Shown piece by piece: positions 18,170-29,041 of a DNA stretch of 64,000 nt. The first letter of the stretch is position 1. Every line of letters begins with the position of its first letter. The stretch lies in NCBI RefSeq assembly GCF_021726515.1, contig NZ_JAKKCJ010000003.1:62001-126000 (forward strand). The letters run 5' to 3'. A model generated the notes under the pieces. That model ran no database searches and was not told the DNA's origin. It worked only from the letters and a program-made list of their open reading frames with translations. This DNA is from Vibrio sp. CK2-1 (GTDB lineage: Bacteria > Pseudomonadota > Gammaproteobacteria > Enterobacterales > Vibrionaceae). A program made the position numbers and the translations under genes.

Positions 18170-18300
18170 TTCATATACTTATTTCTTAAATCACACACAT
18201 TCCGACACGTGATCCGGGGTGCTCTTTTATGCTTATTTATAGCGAAAGGGTCGGTATCATGGGGGATGTGGAGGCCTAACCCCATATAGAGGATTATATA
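18170..18300 (+). ncRNA. rpsB leader / t44-type S2 autoregulatory RNA
   Basis: The leader contains ATCCGGGGTGCTC, GGGTCGGTATCATGGG and GATGTGGAGGCCTAACCCC. I recognise these as the conserved blocks of the enterobacterial rpsB 5' leader (t44/tff RNA), where S2 represses rpsB-tsf. GGGG / CCCC blocks can pair to form the expected stem-rich structure upstream of AGAGGATTATATA-ATG. Boundaries are approximate. S2 control here is inferred from conservation. Confidence 0.75.
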
Positions 18301-19029
18301 ATGGCAACTGTATCAATGCGCGATATGCTTAAAGCTGGTGTTCACTTTGGTCACCAAACTCGTTACTGGAACCCAAAAATGAAACCATTCATCTTTGGCG
18401 CTCGTAACAAAGTTCATATCATCAACCTAGAACAAACAGTTCCAATGTTCAACGATGCACTAGCTGAGCTAGGCAAAATCGGTGAGCGTAAAGGTAAAGT
18501 TCTTTTCGTTGGTACTAAGCGCGCAGCTTCTGAAGCAGTAAAAGAAGCAGCTATCAACAGCAACCAGTACTACGTAAACAACCGCTGGTTAGGCGGTATG
18601 TTGACTAACTACAAAACTGTTCGTCAATCAATCAAGCGTCTTAAAGATTTCGAAGCTCAAGCTCAAGACGGCACTTTTGAAAAACTAACTAAGAAAGAAG
18701 CTCTAATGCGTACCCGTGAAATGGATAAGCTAGAGAAATCTCTTGGTGGTATCAAAAACATGGGTGGCCTACCTGACGCACTATTCGTAATCGATGCTGA
18801 TCACGAGCACATTGCTATTAAAGAAGCAAACAACCTAGGTATCCCAGTATTTGCTGTTGTAGATACAAACTCTGACCCAGATGGCGTAGATTTCGTTATC
18901 CCTGGTAACGACGATGCAATCCGTGCGGTACAACTATACCTAAACGCTGCTGGTCAAGCGGTAACTGAAGGTCGTAACAAAGACGTAGCTGCAGTTGCTG
19001 ATAAAGACGGTTTCGTAGAAGAAGCTTAA
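18301..19029 (+). CDS. rpsB: 30S ribosomal protein S2
   Basis: 242 residues, full length. [20 protein letters not shown] at the start and [20 protein letters not shown] near residues 94-113 are diagnostic. Codon use is strongly biased (highly expressed gene), as is tsf. The start follows ATAGAGGATTATATA. It is the first gene of the rpsB-tsf operon, behind a conserved regulatory leader. Confidence 0.99.
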   Translation: MATVSMRDMLKAGVHFGHQTRYWNPKMKPFIFGARNKVHIINLEQTVPMFNDALAELGKIGERKGKVLFVGTKRAASEAVKEAAINSNQYYVNNRWLGGMLTNYKTVRQSIKRLKDFEAQAQDGTFEKLTKKEALMRTREMDKLEKSLGGIKNMGGLPDALFVIDADHEHIAIKEANNLGIPVFAVVDTNSDPDGVDFVIPGNDDAIRAVQLYLNAAGQAVTEGRNKDVAAVADKDGFVEEA

Positions 19030-19191
19030 TATCGTAACTCCTAGGTTCAACAGACCCTAGCCACTTAATCTTGCTGTCATAAATGATTTGATGAGATTGA
19101 GTTATAGTTACAAATAGGGGACATGCTTTTAATAAAATATTAGCCTGGCCCCTGTTTTTTACCATTTTTGGAATCAACCGAGGATTAAACC

Positions 19192-20037
19192 ATGGCAACA
19201 GTAACTGCTGCTCTAGTTAAAGAATTGCGTGAGCGTACTGGCGCAGGCATGATGGATTGTAAAAAAGCGCTTGTTGAAGCGAATGCTGATATTGAATTAG
19301 CAATCGAAAACATGCGTAAAAGCGGTGCGGCTAAAGCTGCTAAAAAAGCGGGTAACGTTGCTGCTGAAGGTACTATTTTAGTAAAAGAAGCAGACGGTTT
19401 TGCCGCGCTTCTTGAAGTTAACTGTCAAACTGACTTCGTAGCTAAAGATGCTAGCTTCCTAGCCTTTGCTAACGAAGTTCTTGATGCTGCAGTTGCAGAG
19501 CGCCTAGATGCAGAAGCACTTCAAGCTAAATTTGAAGACACTCGTATCGCTCTAGTTGCAAAAATCGGCGAAAACATCAGCATCCGTCGTGTTCAATACA
19601 TCGAAGGTGCTAAAGTAGGTTCTTACCGTCACGGCGAACGTATCGGTGTAGTTGTTGCTGGTGATGCTAGCGATGAAGTAATCAAGCAAGTTGCTATGCA
19701 CGTAGCAGCTTCTAAGCCTGAATACGTAAACCCTGAAGATGTTCCTGCAGATGTTGTTGCTAAAGAGCAAGCGGTTCAAGTTGAAATCGCAATGAACGAA
19801 GGCAAACCACAAGAAATCGCAGAGAAAATGGTTATCGGTCGTATGAAGAAGTTCACTGGTGAGGTTTCTCTTACTGGTCAAGCTTTCATCATGGAACCTA
19901 AGAAAACTGTTGGCGAGTTCTTGAAAGAGCAAGGCGCTTCAGTAACTAACTTCGTTCGTCTAGAAGTTGGTGAAGGTATCGAAAAAGCGGCTGAAATGAG
20001 CTTCGCTGAAGAAGTTGCAGCGGTACAAAAAGGTTAA
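19192..20037 (+). CDS. tsf: Elongation factor Ts
   Basis: 281 residues. EF-Ts is the nucleotide-exchange factor for EF-Tu. The N-terminal UBA-like domain has [16 protein letters not shown], and the core carries the EF-Tu-contacting CQTDFVAKD motif at about residues 79-87. A 162-bp gap separates it from rpsB. That gap contains a weak AGGGG/CCCCT pairing followed by six T (about 19118-19160), which could attenuate read-through. A strong terminator follows tsf. Confidence 0.99.
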   Translation: MATVTAALVKELRERTGAGMMDCKKALVEANADIELAIENMRKSGAAKAAKKAGNVAAEGTILVKEADGFAALLEVNCQTDFVAKDASFLAFANEVLDAAVAERLDAEALQAKFEDTRIALVAKIGENISIRRVQYIEGAKVGSYRHGERIGVVVAGDASDEVIKQVAMHVAASKPEYVNPEDVPADVVAKEQAVQVEIAMNEGKPQEIAEKMVIGRMKKFTGEVSLTGQAFIMEPKKTVGEFLKEQGASVTNFVRLEVGEGIEKAAEMSFAEEVAAVQKG

Positions 20038-20064
20038 TTTCTGATTTGTATAGCTAACCTAAAG

Positions 20065-20090
20065 GACCGTGGCACTGCTGCGGTCTTTTT
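20065..20090 (+). terminator. Rho-independent terminator after tsf
   Basis: GACCGTGGC / GCTGCGGTC form a 9-bp stem with two G-T wobbles and an ACT loop, followed by TTTTT. It ends the rpsB-tsf transcript. Confidence 0.85.
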
Positions 20091-20100
20091 GTGAATGAAG

Positions 20101-20255
20101 CAGCGAGTCTCGGCGCTAGGACGCTACGCTTCTCGTTTTTCGATATGACTACTGTTAGTTTTTGGAACAGCGTTAATCGTTATAAATAGATATTAGATTC
20201 AACTAAGCTAAGTAATGCTTTTGCTTTTTCGAGCAGCGAAGCGATACGAGTAACG
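20101..20255. repeat. Inverted pair of CTCG-family elements (copies D and E)
   Basis: Copy D (20101-20145, plus orientation) reads CTCGGCGCTAGG, ACGCTACGCTTCTCG, TTTTTCG. Copy E (about 20225-20255) is the same motif inverted: read on the minus strand CGTTACTCGTATCGCTTCG then CTGCTCGAAAAAG. They flank about 80 bp of non-coding DNA between tsf and pyrH, giving a small unit with inverted ends. Confidence 0.55.
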
Positions 20256-20300
20256 TCTATTCATAACCGTTAATCAACCATACTTTGAAAGGTAAACTCC

Positions 20301-21035
20301 ATGACAACGAATCCTAAGCCTGCATATCAGCGTATTTTGTTAAAACTTAGTGGCGAAGCTCTACAGGGTGAAGAAGGTTTTGGTATCGATCCGGCTATTT
20401 TGGATCGCATGGCTCAAGAAATTAAAGAACTCGTTGAACTTGGCGTACAAGTTGGCGTTGTTATTGGTGGTGGTAACCTATTCCGTGGTGCTGGTCTAGC
20501 AGAAGCTGGTATGAACCGTGTCGTTGGTGATCACATGGGTATGCTAGCAACTGTAATGAATGGCTTAGCAATGCGTGATGCGCTTCACCGTGCTTATGTG
20601 AATGCGCGTGTGATGTCTGCGATTCAATTGAAAGGTGTGTGTGACGATTACAACTGGGCAGATGCGATCAGCCAACTTCGTCAAGGCCGTGTTGTGATTT
20701 TCTCTGCAGGTACAGGTAATCCATTCTTTACAACCGACTCTGCAGCGTGTCTACGTGGGATCGAAATTGAAGCAGATATCGTGCTAAAAGCAACCAAAGT
20801 GGATGGCGTTTATACAGCTGACCCAGTTGCTAACCCAGACGCAGTTTTGTGTGATAAACTGAGTTACAACAGCGTACTGGAAAAAGAATTAAAAGTGATG
20901 GACTTAGCGGCCTTCACTTTAGCTCGTGACCACAAAATGCCAATTCGCGTATTCAACATGAACAAGCCAGGTGCTTTGCGTCGTGTCGTAATGGGTGAGC
21001 AAGAAGGCACACTAATCGGCGAGCTGCCAGAATAA
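20301..21035 (+). CDS. pyrH: UMP kinase
   Basis: 244 residues of the amino-acid-kinase fold. [20 protein letters not shown] at the N-terminus is the phosphate-binding loop, followed by [13 protein letters not shown] and [19 protein letters not shown]. It phosphorylates UMP to UDP and is allosterically controlled by GTP/UTP in the family. The start follows GAAAGGTAAACTCC. It belongs to the tsf-pyrH-frr series but has its own upstream gap with repeats. Confidence 0.98.
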   Translation: MTTNPKPAYQRILLKLSGEALQGEEGFGIDPAILDRMAQEIKELVELGVQVGVVIGGGNLFRGAGLAEAGMNRVVGDHMGMLATVMNGLAMRDALHRAYVNARVMSAIQLKGVCDDYNWADAISQLRQGRVVIFSAGTGNPFFTTDSAACLRGIEIEADIVLKATKVDGVYTADPVANPDAVLCDKLSYNSVLEKELKVMDLAAFTLARDHKMPIRVFNMNKPGALRRVVMGEQEGTLIGELPE

Positions 21036-21112
21036 GAACGTGATCAAAGCAATTAACATCGCGAGAGTGAAGGTATTCGCTCTGTAGAAAATACAAATAA
21101 CAAGGTGATATC

Positions 21113-21670
21113 GTGATTAACGAAATTAAACAAGACGCTCAAGAGCGCATGGCAAAAAGTGTTGAAGCACTTAAAAATAACCTTTCAAAAATTCGTACTG
21201 GCCGTGCTCACCCAAGTATTCTGCAAAATATTTCTGTTGAATATTACGGTGCACCAACGCCTTTAAACCAAGTGGCTAACATCATTGCTGAAGATGCGCG
21301 TACATTGGCAATTACTGTTTTTGATAAAGAACTGACGCCATTGGTAGAAAAAGCCATCATGAAATCAGATCTAGGTCTGAACCCAATGTCTGCTGGTACG
21401 GTAATTCGTGTACCACTTCCACCATTAACAGAAGAGCGTCGTAAAGATCTTGTTAAGATTGTACGTGCAGAAGCTGAAGGCGGTCGTGTAGCGGTACGTA
21501 ACATTCGCCGTGATGCAAATGCTGATTTTAAAGCGCTTCTAAAAGATAAAGAAATCTCTGAAGATGAAGATCGTAAAGCGCAAGACGAAATTCAAAAAAT
21601 CACCGATGCATCTGTGAAAAATATTGATGAGTTACTTGCTGTGAAAGAAAAAGAGTTGATGGAAGTTTAA
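21113..21670 (+). CDS. frr: Ribosome recycling factor
   Basis: 185 residues, exactly family length. [20 protein letters not shown] and [20 protein letters not shown] are diagnostic. With EF-G it splits post-termination ribosomes. The start is GTG after AACAAGGTGATATC. A strong terminator follows its stop codon. Confidence 0.99.
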   Translation: MINEIKQDAQERMAKSVEALKNNLSKIRTGRAHPSILQNISVEYYGAPTPLNQVANIIAEDARTLAITVFDKELTPLVEKAIMKSDLGLNPMSAGTVIRVPLPPLTEERRKDLVKIVRAEAEGGRVAVRNIRRDANADFKALLKDKEISEDEDRKAQDEIQKITDASVKNIDELLAVKEKELMEV

Positions 21671-21694
21671 TCTCCTTTTTCTATCTGCTTGAGG

Positions 21695-21725
21695 GCGCTG
21701 TGCGGTACAGCACAGCGCTTTTTTT
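21695..21725 (+). terminator. Rho-independent terminator after frr, abutting the uppS frame
   Basis: A perfect 9-bp stem (GCGCTGTGC / GCACAGCGC), a 6-nt loop and seven T. The T-run ends one base before the most upstream ATG of the uppS frame, so uppS expression needs read-through or its own promoter. Confidence 0.92.
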
Positions 21726-22511
21726 ATGCAAAACCTGCCTACAAGTATGAATAAAATAATGTCTGATACTCAATTCTCATCTGAACTACTACCACAACAT
21801 ATTGCCGTTATTATGGATGGCAATGGTCGTTGGGCTAAGCAACGTGGTAAACCTCGTATCTATGGTCATCGAATGGCAGTTAAATCAGTGCGAGAAACTA
21901 TCTCAACCGCCAGTCGATTGGGAATAAAAGCCATTACTTTATTCGCATTTAGCAGTGAAAACTGGAAACGCCCAGAAGAAGAAGTGAGCGTGCTCATGGA
22001 TTTGTTCATGACGGTGTTAACCAGAGAAGTCAAAAAACTGCATAAGAATAATTTACGCCTACAAATCATTGGTGATAAAACCCGTTTTAGTTCTGCATTA
22101 CAGAAAAAAATTGCTGCCGCAGAAGCGCTAACAGAAGCGAATACTGGCACTGTGATTAATGTCGCCGCTAATTACGGCGGTAAATGGGATATTACCGAAG
22201 CGGTTAAGCAAGTTGCTCAACAGGTATCTGAGGGGCAACTCCAGCCGCAAGATATCACCGAAGCAACCATATCCCAGCATTTATCTATGGCTGATTTGCC
22301 GGATGTCGATCTTATGATCCGTACCAGCGGTGAGTGCCGAATCAGCAACTTTATGCTTTGGCAAATGGCTTATGCAGAATTGTATTTTACCGATTTATTT
22401 TGGCCAGAATTTGATGAGCAAGCAATGTTGGACGCCATTGCCTGGTTCATCAACCGTGAAAGACGCTTTGGTTGCACTAGTGAGCAACTACAATCGTTGA
22501 TGATTCAATAA
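21726..22511 (+). CDS. uppS: Undecaprenyl diphosphate synthase (cis-prenyltransferase)
   Basis: Makes C55 undecaprenyl diphosphate from FPP and IPP for peptidoglycan and O-antigen carrier lipid. [20 protein letters not shown] holds the catalytic aspartate and P-loop. [11 protein letters not shown] and the C-terminal [20 protein letters not shown] with RRFG are also intact. The start is uncertain: ATGs at 21726, 21747 and 21759 are all in frame and none has a clear ribosome-binding site. The first directly touches the frr terminator T-run, so 21747 or 21759 may be used. Confidence 0.95.
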   Translation: MQNLPTSMNKIMSDTQFSSELLPQHIAVIMDGNGRWAKQRGKPRIYGHRMAVKSVRETISTASRLGIKAITLFAFSSENWKRPEEEVSVLMDLFMTVLTREVKKLHKNNLRLQIIGDKTRFSSALQKKIAAAEALTEANTGTVINVAANYGGKWDITEAVKQVAQQVSEGQLQPQDITEATISQHLSMADLPDVDLMIRTSGECRISNFMLWQMAYAELYFTDLFWPEFDEQAMLDAIAWFINRERRFGCTSEQLQSLMIQ

Positions 22512-22525
22512 TAAAGGACGAAAGT

Positions 22526-23371
22526 TTGAAACAAAGAATAATAACAGCATTGATTTTAGCGCCTTTGGTTTTATGGGGGGTATTTGAACTTTCAATTCCT
22601 TTTTTCATTATTGCGTTAACGGCGATATCTATTATTGGTTTTTGGGAATGGACTCAGTTTGTTCTGCCTAAATCACGCGCACTCAGTCTTATTCCATCTT
22701 TAGTGATTTTAGTTGGCAGTTTTGCTGTATTCCCATTTGATACCTTAAGCTTATCGACGGTCTCTGAGACACATTTGTGGATCTTGGCGGTAGGAGCTAT
22801 CTGGTGGATTGTGGCAAGTGGTTTAGCGTTAACCTACCCAAGAAGTATGAACTTGTGGGAGAGGAGCGTAGCTTTACGTCACCTTTTTGGCATGCTGTCA
22901 CTGATTCCTTTTCTCTGGGCAGTCTTTCTACTTAGAGCCCAAGATTATGCTTTGAATCCTTATCATGGCGCTAAATTAGTTATGTTTGTCTGCTTATTAG
23001 TATGGGCCGCCGACACTGGGGCGTACTTTTCAGGAAAAACATTTGGTAAACATAAAATGGCACCGAATGTTAGCCCGAACAAAACGCTAGAAGGCTTATT
23101 TGGTGGCATTATCTTAGCCATGATCGTGGGTTGGTTTGCTTCTTCTTTACTAGATATTCACTTTGCTAGCTTGACAGTGATGCTGTTTATTACTTTTGTT
23201 ACAGTGGTTATTTCTGTTTTAGGCGACTTAGTCGAAAGTATGTTTAAGCGCGTCTCTAATATTAAAGACAGCAGTAATATTATCCCAGGGCATGGTGGCA
23301 TTCTTGATCGCATCGATAGCCTTGTCGCGGCATTTCCAGTTTTTGCTTTGTTGTACTTTATTTGCCAATAA
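22526..23371 (+). CDS. cdsA: Phosphatidate cytidylyltransferase CdsA
   Basis: 281 residues, polytopic inner-membrane enzyme converting phosphatidic acid and CTP to CDP-diacylglycerol. Signature near the C-terminus: GDLVESMFKRVSNIKDSS then IPGHGGILDRIDS. The start is TTG at 22526, supported by an AAAGGACG ribosome-binding site 14 bp after the uppS stop. It lies between uppS and dxr as in E. coli. Confidence 0.97.
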   Translation: MKQRIITALILAPLVLWGVFELSIPFFIIALTAISIIGFWEWTQFVLPKSRALSLIPSLVILVGSFAVFPFDTLSLSTVSETHLWILAVGAIWWIVASGLALTYPRSMNLWERSVALRHLFGMLSLIPFLWAVFLLRAQDYALNPYHGAKLVMFVCLLVWAADTGAYFSGKTFGKHKMAPNVSPNKTLEGLFGGIILAMIVGWFASSLLDIHFASLTVMLFITFVTVVISVLGDLVESMFKRVSNIKDSSNIIPGHGGILDRIDSLVAAFPVFALLYFICQ

Positions 23372-23430
23372 TCTGCCGCACGAAATATAGGAAGAATATT
23401 GATGCATTTATTCTTAATGGTTGATTGATC

Positions 23431-24645
23431 ATGCAAAAGATAACGATTTTAGGTGCAACGGGTTCAATTGGTGCAAGTACTTTATCGGTAGTTGAACATA
23501 ATCCTGAACAGTTTGAAGTATATGCCTTAGCTGCGGCTTCTAATGTTGAAAGCATGCAAGCATTATGTGAAAAGTGGCAGCCTGAAATGGCAGCGATGGC
23601 AGATGAAGCGGCTGCGTTAGAGTTAGAAAAACGCCTCAAACAAGTGAACTGCAAAACTCAAGTCGTTGCTGGAATTGACGGTCTATGTGCTATTTCATCT
23701 GCTGATGACGTTGATATGGTGATGGCGGCAATTGTAGGCTCTCCGGGCTTACTACCAACCATGGCGGCAGTGAAAGCTGGTAAGCGCATATTACTTGCCA
23801 ATAAAGAATCTTTGGTGATGTCAGGTCAATTCTTTATTGATGCGGCTGAGCAATACGGTGCACAAATTCTTCCTGTTGATAGTGAACATAATGCTATCTT
23901 CCAATGCTTATCTCAGAGCGTACAAAACCAGCTAGGTTATTGTGATCTCGATGAAGGTGGCATCCACTCAATATTATTAACTGGCTCGGGCGGTCCGTTC
24001 CGTTATAGTGATATTGCCACTCTTGATTCCGTGACCCCAGAGATGGCGATTGCTCATCCTAATTGGTCTATGGGGCCAAAGATCTCAGTGGATTCTGCGA
24101 CTATGATGAACAAAGGCTTAGAGTTTATTGAAGCCAAATGGTTGTTTAATGCTAAGCAAGAACAGCTAAAAGTTTTGATTCATCCACAATCGGTGATTCA
24201 TTCTATGGTGCAGTACAATGATGGTTCGGTAATCGCGCAAATGGGTGAGCCAGATATGTGTACTCCTATCGCGCTTTCAATGTCTTACCCAGATCGAATT
24301 CCTTCAGGTGTAAAACCACTCGACTTTACTGCATTAAGTGAGTTGACCTTCTTAGCGCCTGATATGTCAAGATACCCATGTTTGCAGTTGGCGATTGATG
24401 CTTGTTATACCGGCCAACATGCAACCACTGCAATTAATGCCGCCAATGAAATATCGGTTGCGGCGTTTTTAAATCGCCAATTGAAATTTACTGATATTGC
24501 ACGGGTTAACGAAAGAGTAATGAATAAAGTGTGTGGCTTATCGACTCTTGGGACGGAGAGTTTGGAAAGCTTACTTGAGCTAGATAGAATAGCTCGAATC
24601 TATGCAATAGAAACCTTAAGCAACAGAAACTTTAGCAGAGCGTAA
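23431..24645 (+). CDS. dxr: 1-deoxy-D-xylulose-5-phosphate reductoisomerase
   Basis: The first committed step of the MEP isoprenoid pathway, supplying IPP/DMAPP for the neighbouring uppS. From ATG at 23431 (two codons inside the longest frame, which opens with TTG) it is 404 residues. The NADPH-binding [17 protein letters not shown] is at residues 7-23. [20 protein letters not shown] and [17 protein letters not shown] form the metal and substrate site. No strong ribosome-binding site is visible. Confidence 0.98.
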   Translation: MQKITILGATGSIGASTLSVVEHNPEQFEVYALAAASNVESMQALCEKWQPEMAAMADEAAALELEKRLKQVNCKTQVVAGIDGLCAISSADDVDMVMAAIVGSPGLLPTMAAVKAGKRILLANKESLVMSGQFFIDAAEQYGAQILPVDSEHNAIFQCLSQSVQNQLGYCDLDEGGIHSILLTGSGGPFRYSDIATLDSVTPEMAIAHPNWSMGPKISVDSATMMNKGLEFIEAKWLFNAKQEQLKVLIHPQSVIHSMVQYNDGSVIAQMGEPDMCTPIALSMSYPDRIPSGVKPLDFTALSELTFLAPDMSRYPCLQLAIDACYTGQHATTAINAANEISVAAFLNRQLKFTDIARVNERVMNKVCGLSTLGTESLESLLELDRIARIYAIETLSNRNFSRA

Positions 24646-24648
24646 TTA

Positions 24649-26007
24649 ATGACTGGCATATTATGGAATTTAGCTTCATTTATCGTAGCCCTTGGCATCC
24701 TCGTTGCTGTGCATGAGTTTGGCCATTTTTGGGTAGCAAGACGCTGTGGCGTTAAAGTCGAAAAGTTTTCTATCGGCTTTGGTAAATCATTGTGGAGTCG
24801 CAAGGGTAAGGATGGCGTTGAGTATTCCATCTCAATGATTCCATTAGGCGGCTTCGTTAAAATGCTGGACTCTCGCGTTGATGAGGTGGCCGAGCAAGAT
24901 AAACATTTAGCGTTTGATCATAAAAGTTTATGGCGTCGTAGTGCGATAGTGGCTGCCGGCCCAGCTTTTAACTTTTTCTTTGCCATTTTTGCTTACTGGC
25001 TAGTCTTTATGATTGGCGTACCGGCAGTGAAACCTGTCATTGGTGACGTCACGCCCAATTCAATTATTTCTCAAGCAGGAATTGAATCGGGGATGGAACT
25101 TAAAGAAATTTCTGGTATCCAAACCTCTGATTGGGACTCGGTGAATATGGCTCTGATCTCTCATATTGGTGATGATCAGATCGTAATGAAAGTCGCTTCA
25201 GCGGATGAGTTAGGGGTTGAACGCACTGTTACCTTAAATACCCAAGATTGGAAGTTTGATCCTGAAGTCGATTCCGCAATGGGTACATTAGGTTTTCAGC
25301 CATATCGCCCGGAAATTATTTCTACCATTTCGAGTATCACGGAAGGTAGTGCTGCTGAAAAATCCGGCCTACAAGTCGGTGATAAGTTAATTGCTATTAA
25401 TGGTGAAGCGGTGACAACGTGGCAGCAATTTGTTGATACCGTTGTCGCAAACCCAGAGCAAGAAGTGAGTTTGAAGGTTAATCGCAATGGTCAGGATTTA
25501 ACCTTGAGCTTATTTCCAGCGAGTAAAACTTTAAAAAATGGTGACACAATAGGGTTTGCAGGTGTTGCACCATCAATGGGAGAATGGCCTGAATCTTATC
25601 GCTTTGAGCAAAAGTTTGGCGTGTTAGCCTCTATACCTAAAGCGGTAGAAAAAACAGGACAAATTATCGATTTAACACTCACCATGTTGAAGAAACTCAT
25701 CACAGGTGATGTCGGTATTAAAAATTTGAGTGGCCCAATTTCGATAGCCAAAGGTGCGGGTGCAACAGCGGATTATGGATTAGTTTACTTTTTAGGCTTC
25801 TTAGCATTAATTAGTGTGAACTTAGGGATTATCAACTTAGTGCCTTTACCTGTACTTGATGGAGGTCATTTGTTATTTTTTGCTATTGAAGCTGTGATTC
25901 GTCGCCCAGTCCCAGAAAAAGTACAAGAAGTGGGATATCGTATCGGTAGTGCGGCGATTTTCTCTCTGATGTTAATTGCAATTTTCAATGATTTTGCTCG
26001 CCTGTAG
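24649..26007 (+). CDS. rseP: Sigma-E site-2 protease RseP
   Basis: An intramembrane zinc protease that cleaves RseA after DegS in the envelope stress response and clears remnant signal peptides. The 452 residues have HEFGHFWVARR (HExxH zinc site, about residues 22-32) in the first membrane helix. Two PDZ domains lie in the periplasmic loop (second at SAAEKSGLQVGDKLIAING), and NLVPLPVLDGGHLLFFAIE carries the third ligand in a late helix. It starts 3 bp after dxr and precedes bamA, the usual order. Confidence 0.98.
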   Translation: MTGILWNLASFIVALGILVAVHEFGHFWVARRCGVKVEKFSIGFGKSLWSRKGKDGVEYSISMIPLGGFVKMLDSRVDEVAEQDKHLAFDHKSLWRRSAIVAAGPAFNFFFAIFAYWLVFMIGVPAVKPVIGDVTPNSIISQAGIESGMELKEISGIQTSDWDSVNMALISHIGDDQIVMKVASADELGVERTVTLNTQDWKFDPEVDSAMGTLGFQPYRPEIISTISSITEGSAAEKSGLQVGDKLIAINGEAVTTWQQFVDTVVANPEQEVSLKVNRNGQDLTLSLFPASKTLKNGDTIGFAGVAPSMGEWPESYRFEQKFGVLASIPKAVEKTGQIIDLTLTMLKKLITGDVGIKNLSGPISIAKGAGATADYGLVYFLGFLALISVNLGIINLVPLPVLDGGHLLFFAIEAVIRRPVPEKVQEVGYRIGSAAIFSLMLIAIFNDFARL

Positions 26008-26061
26008 TGCCAGTAGTGGTTTAATAAGGCCAAGTAGTATAAAGGATTAATAATAAAGTTT

Positions 26062-28491
26062 ATGGCGATCAAACGTTTATGGATTTCAACTTTGCTGATG
26101 CTCAGCACGGTTGCACACGCTGACTCTTTCGAAGTATCAGATATCAAGATCGAAGGTTTACAGCGAGTTGCGCTCGGTGCGGTATTGCTCAAAATGCCAG
26201 TACGTGTCGGTGATACCGTTGATGAGCAGGATGCTTCCGCTATTATTCAAGCTCTGTATTCTTCTGGTAACTTTGAAGATGTGAAAGTATTTCGAGATGG
26301 TGATGTCTTATTAGTACAAGTTAAAGAGCGTCCAACCATTGCTGAGATTTCATTCTCTGGTAACAAAGCGATTAAAGATGAGCAGCTACAACAAAACCTA
26401 GATGCTTCTGGCATTCGAATGGGTGAAGCTCTAGATCGTACGAAATTAAGTACCATTGAAAAGGGACTAGAAGATTTCTACTACAGCGTAGGTAAATACA
26501 ACGCAACGGTAAAAGCGGTGGTCACGCCATTGCCACGTAACCGTTCGGATTTGAAGTTTGTATTTACCGAAGGTGTATCAGCTAAAATTCAACAAATTAA
26601 CTTTATTGGTAATGAAGTCTTTACCGATGATGAACTCCTTTCTCGTTTTGATTTGAATGCTGATGTGCCATGGTGGAATTTCATGGCCGATGAAAAGTAT
26701 CAAAAGCAAGTGCTTGCTGGTGATATCGAAAAGCTGCGTACTTATTACTTTGATCGTGGTTATCTGAAATTCAAAGTGTTATCGACTAATGTCTCCATTT
26801 CACCGGATAAAAAAGGTGTGTATATCACGCTTAATTTAAACGAAGGTGAACCTTACACGGTGAAAGAAATTAAATTCCGTGGCGACTTAATTGGTAAACA
26901 AGATGACTTCACCGAGATGGTGCCGTTTGAAACGGGTGATACTTATAATGGTTCGTTAGTTACAGGTCTTGAAGAAGGCATCAAGAAAACCCTTGGGGAA
27001 TCAGGTTACGCTTATCCTAAAGTACAAACCATTCCTGAGTTTGATGACAATAAAAAAGAAGTAACGCTGACCGTTCAAGTCGATCCGGGTAACCGTATGT
27101 ATGTACGTGATATTCGCTTTACTGGTAACAACATTACTAAAGATGAAGTATTGCGTCGTGAAATGCGCCAAATGGAAAGTGGTTGGTTAAACTCAAAATC
27201 AATTGAAACTGGTAAAGCCCGTTTGAATCGTCTTGGTTTCTTTGAAACAGTTGATGTACAAACTCAGCGAGTACCAGGTACAGAAGACCAAGTAGATATT
27301 GTCTATAACGTAAAAGAAGCTAACTCAGGTAGTGTTAACTTCGGTATCGGTTATGGTACAGAGTCCGGCGTAAGTTTTCAGGTTGGCCTACAGCAAGATA
27401 ACTTCTTAGGAACCGGTAATCGTATTGGTATTAACGCCATGACCAATGATTACCAAAAAAATGTCAGCTTAGAATATCGTGACCCATATTGGACACTGGA
27501 CGGTGTTAGTCTGGGCGGTAAGATTTTCTACAACGAATTTGAAGCGTCAGAAGCGGGTATTGTTGACTATACCAACCAGAGCTACGGTACAGATTTAACC
27601 TGGGGCTTCCCTATTAATGAATTAAACTTCATTGAACTGGGGATAGGCTATACCCACAATAAAATCTCAAATATTGACCCATATGTACAAAACGAAGGTT
27701 TCTTAGCTTCGCAACAGTCGGCTGGGAACTATGATACTGAATCCGGTGAATTGGATGTTGATGATTTCGATGTCAATATTTCGTGGACTCGAAATAATTT
27801 AAACCGTGGTTATTTTCCAACAGCAGGTAACCACCAACGTGCAACTTTTAAAATAACCGTACCTGGCTCTGACGTTCCGTATTATAAGATGCAATATGAT
27901 GCCAAGCAGTATATTCCATTAACGCAAAAACAAGATTTCACGTTATTGCTTCGTGGTCGTCTGGGATATGGTAATGGTTATGGTTCAACCGATGGAAATG
28001 ATAACTTATTCCCATTCTATGAAAACTACTACGCTGGTGGCTTCTCTTCATTACGTGGTTTTGGCTCTAACTCAGTAGGTCCGAAAGCGGTATATGATGA
28101 AGGCGGCGGCAATGGTGGTAACAACCCTAACTATGTAGCTACTGATGAATCGGTTGGTGGTAATGCCACTGCATTGGCAAGTGTTGAGCTAATTGTTCCA
28201 ACTCCATTTGCTTCTGAAGAAATTCAGCAATCAGTGCGCACCAGTGTGTTTGTTGATGTGGCCAGTGTTTGGGATACCGAATTTAAGTATCGTGATGCTG
28301 ATGCTAATATGGCCGGTAAAGATTATTATTATGATTATTCAGACCCATTTGCGTTCCGTGCTTCGTATGGTATGGCGCTGCAATGGATGTCACCTATGGG
28401 GCCTTTAGTGTTCTCGGTGGCGAAGCCAATTGAAATCTATGAAGGTGATGATGAAGAATTCTTTACCTTTACGATTGGTCAAACCTTCTAA
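26062..28491 (+). CDS. bamA: Outer-membrane protein assembly factor BamA
   Basis: 809 residues. A signal peptide (ending TVAHA, about residue 20) is followed by five POTRA domains (about 22-420). The C-terminal 16-strand barrel carries the conserved loop-6 motif [14 protein letters not shown]. The final residue is phenylalanine (TIGQTF), typical of outer-membrane barrels. It is the central subunit of the BAM complex. Skp, the periplasmic chaperone, follows directly. Confidence 0.98.
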   Translation: MAIKRLWISTLLMLSTVAHADSFEVSDIKIEGLQRVALGAVLLKMPVRVGDTVDEQDASAIIQALYSSGNFEDVKVFRDGDVLLVQVKERPTIAEISFSGNKAIKDEQLQQNLDASGIRMGEALDRTKLSTIEKGLEDFYYSVGKYNATVKAVVTPLPRNRSDLKFVFTEGVSAKIQQINFIGNEVFTDDELLSRFDLNADVPWWNFMADEKYQKQVLAGDIEKLRTYYFDRGYLKFKVLSTNVSISPDKKGVYITLNLNEGEPYTVKEIKFRGDLIGKQDDFTEMVPFETGDTYNGSLVTGLEEGIKKTLGESGYAYPKVQTIPEFDDNKKEVTLTVQVDPGNRMYVRDIRFTGNNITKDEVLRREMRQMESGWLNSKSIETGKARLNRLGFFETVDVQTQRVPGTEDQVDIVYNVKEANSGSVNFGIGYGTESGVSFQVGLQQDNFLGTGNRIGINAMTNDYQKNVSLEYRDPYWTLDGVSLGGKIFYNEFEASEAGIVDYTNQSYGTDLTWGFPINELNFIELGIGYTHNKISNIDPYVQNEGFLASQQSAGNYDTESGELDVDDFDVNISWTRNNLNRGYFPTAGNHQRATFKITVPGSDVPYYKMQYDAKQYIPLTQKQDFTLLLRGRLGYGNGYGSTDGNDNLFPFYENYYAGGFSSLRGFGSNSVGPKAVYDEGGGNGGNNPNYVATDESVGGNATALASVELIVPTPFASEEIQQSVRTSVFVDVASVWDTEFKYRDADANMAGKDYYYDYSDPFAFRASYGMALQWMSPMGPLVFSVAKPIEIYEGDDEEFFTFTIGQTF

Positions 28492-28519
28492 CTTTTTAGC
28501 CCTTTGTAAGGAAATGATT

Positions 28520-29029
28520 GTGAAAAAATTTATTAAAGTCGCGGGTCTTAGCCTAGCAGTACTGACGTCATCTTTAGCGGCAAATGCTGCTCAAGCTGCA
28601 GAAAAAATTGGTTATGTGAATACCGCTAAAGTTTTCCAAACGTTGCCACAACGTGAGGCTATTGCGAAAAAGCTTCAATCTGAATTTAAAGATGAAAAAG
28701 CACAGCTAGATTCTCTGCAAAAGAAAATTCAGACTAAAATGGATAAAGTACGTCGTGACGGTCAGCTTCTAAGTGAAGATGATATGCGTAAGCTGCAAAT
28801 TGAAATTGGCTCACTACAAGCTGAATATAAAGTACAAGGTCAGTCACTAGAGCGTGATGCTAAGCAACGCGAAGCAGCTGAAAAACAAAAACTGTTTGTT
28901 ACGATTCAAGATGCAATCAAAGAAGTGTCTGAGAAACAAGGTTATGACATGATTATTGATGCACAAGCACTTCAATATGCAAAACCAGATTCAGATATCA
29001 CAGACGCTGTAATTAAAGAACTAAAATAA
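28520..29029 (+). CDS. skp: Periplasmic chaperone Skp (OmpH family)
   Basis: About 169 residues from the GTG at 28520, which lies 7 bp after TAAGGA. Longer in-frame starts would run back into bamA or leave the ribosome-binding site too close. MKKFIKVAGLSLAVLTSSLA with cleavage after NAAQA is a clear signal peptide. The rest is a long amphipathic helical hairpin (tentacles) as in Skp/OmpH. It carries unfolded outer-membrane proteins to BamA. Confidence 0.95.
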   Translation: MKKFIKVAGLSLAVLTSSLAANAAQAAEKIGYVNTAKVFQTLPQREAIAKKLQSEFKDEKAQLDSLQKKIQTKMDKVRRDGQLLSEDDMRKLQIEIGSLQAEYKVQGQSLERDAKQREAAEKQKLFVTIQDAIKEVSEKQGYDMIIDAQALQYAKPDSDITDAVIKELK

Positions 29030-29041
29030 TAGAAGTCGAAG

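Noticed and set aside
19118..19160. Terminator between rpsB and tsf
   Set aside because: Only five base pairs (AGGGG/CCCCT) with a long loop precede the T-run; mentioned under tsf as a possible attenuator but not listed.
28430..28519. Longer skp start overlapping the bamA 3' end
   Set aside because: The GTG at 28520 has a well-spaced TAAGGA site and begins a standard signal peptide; the extension has none of these.
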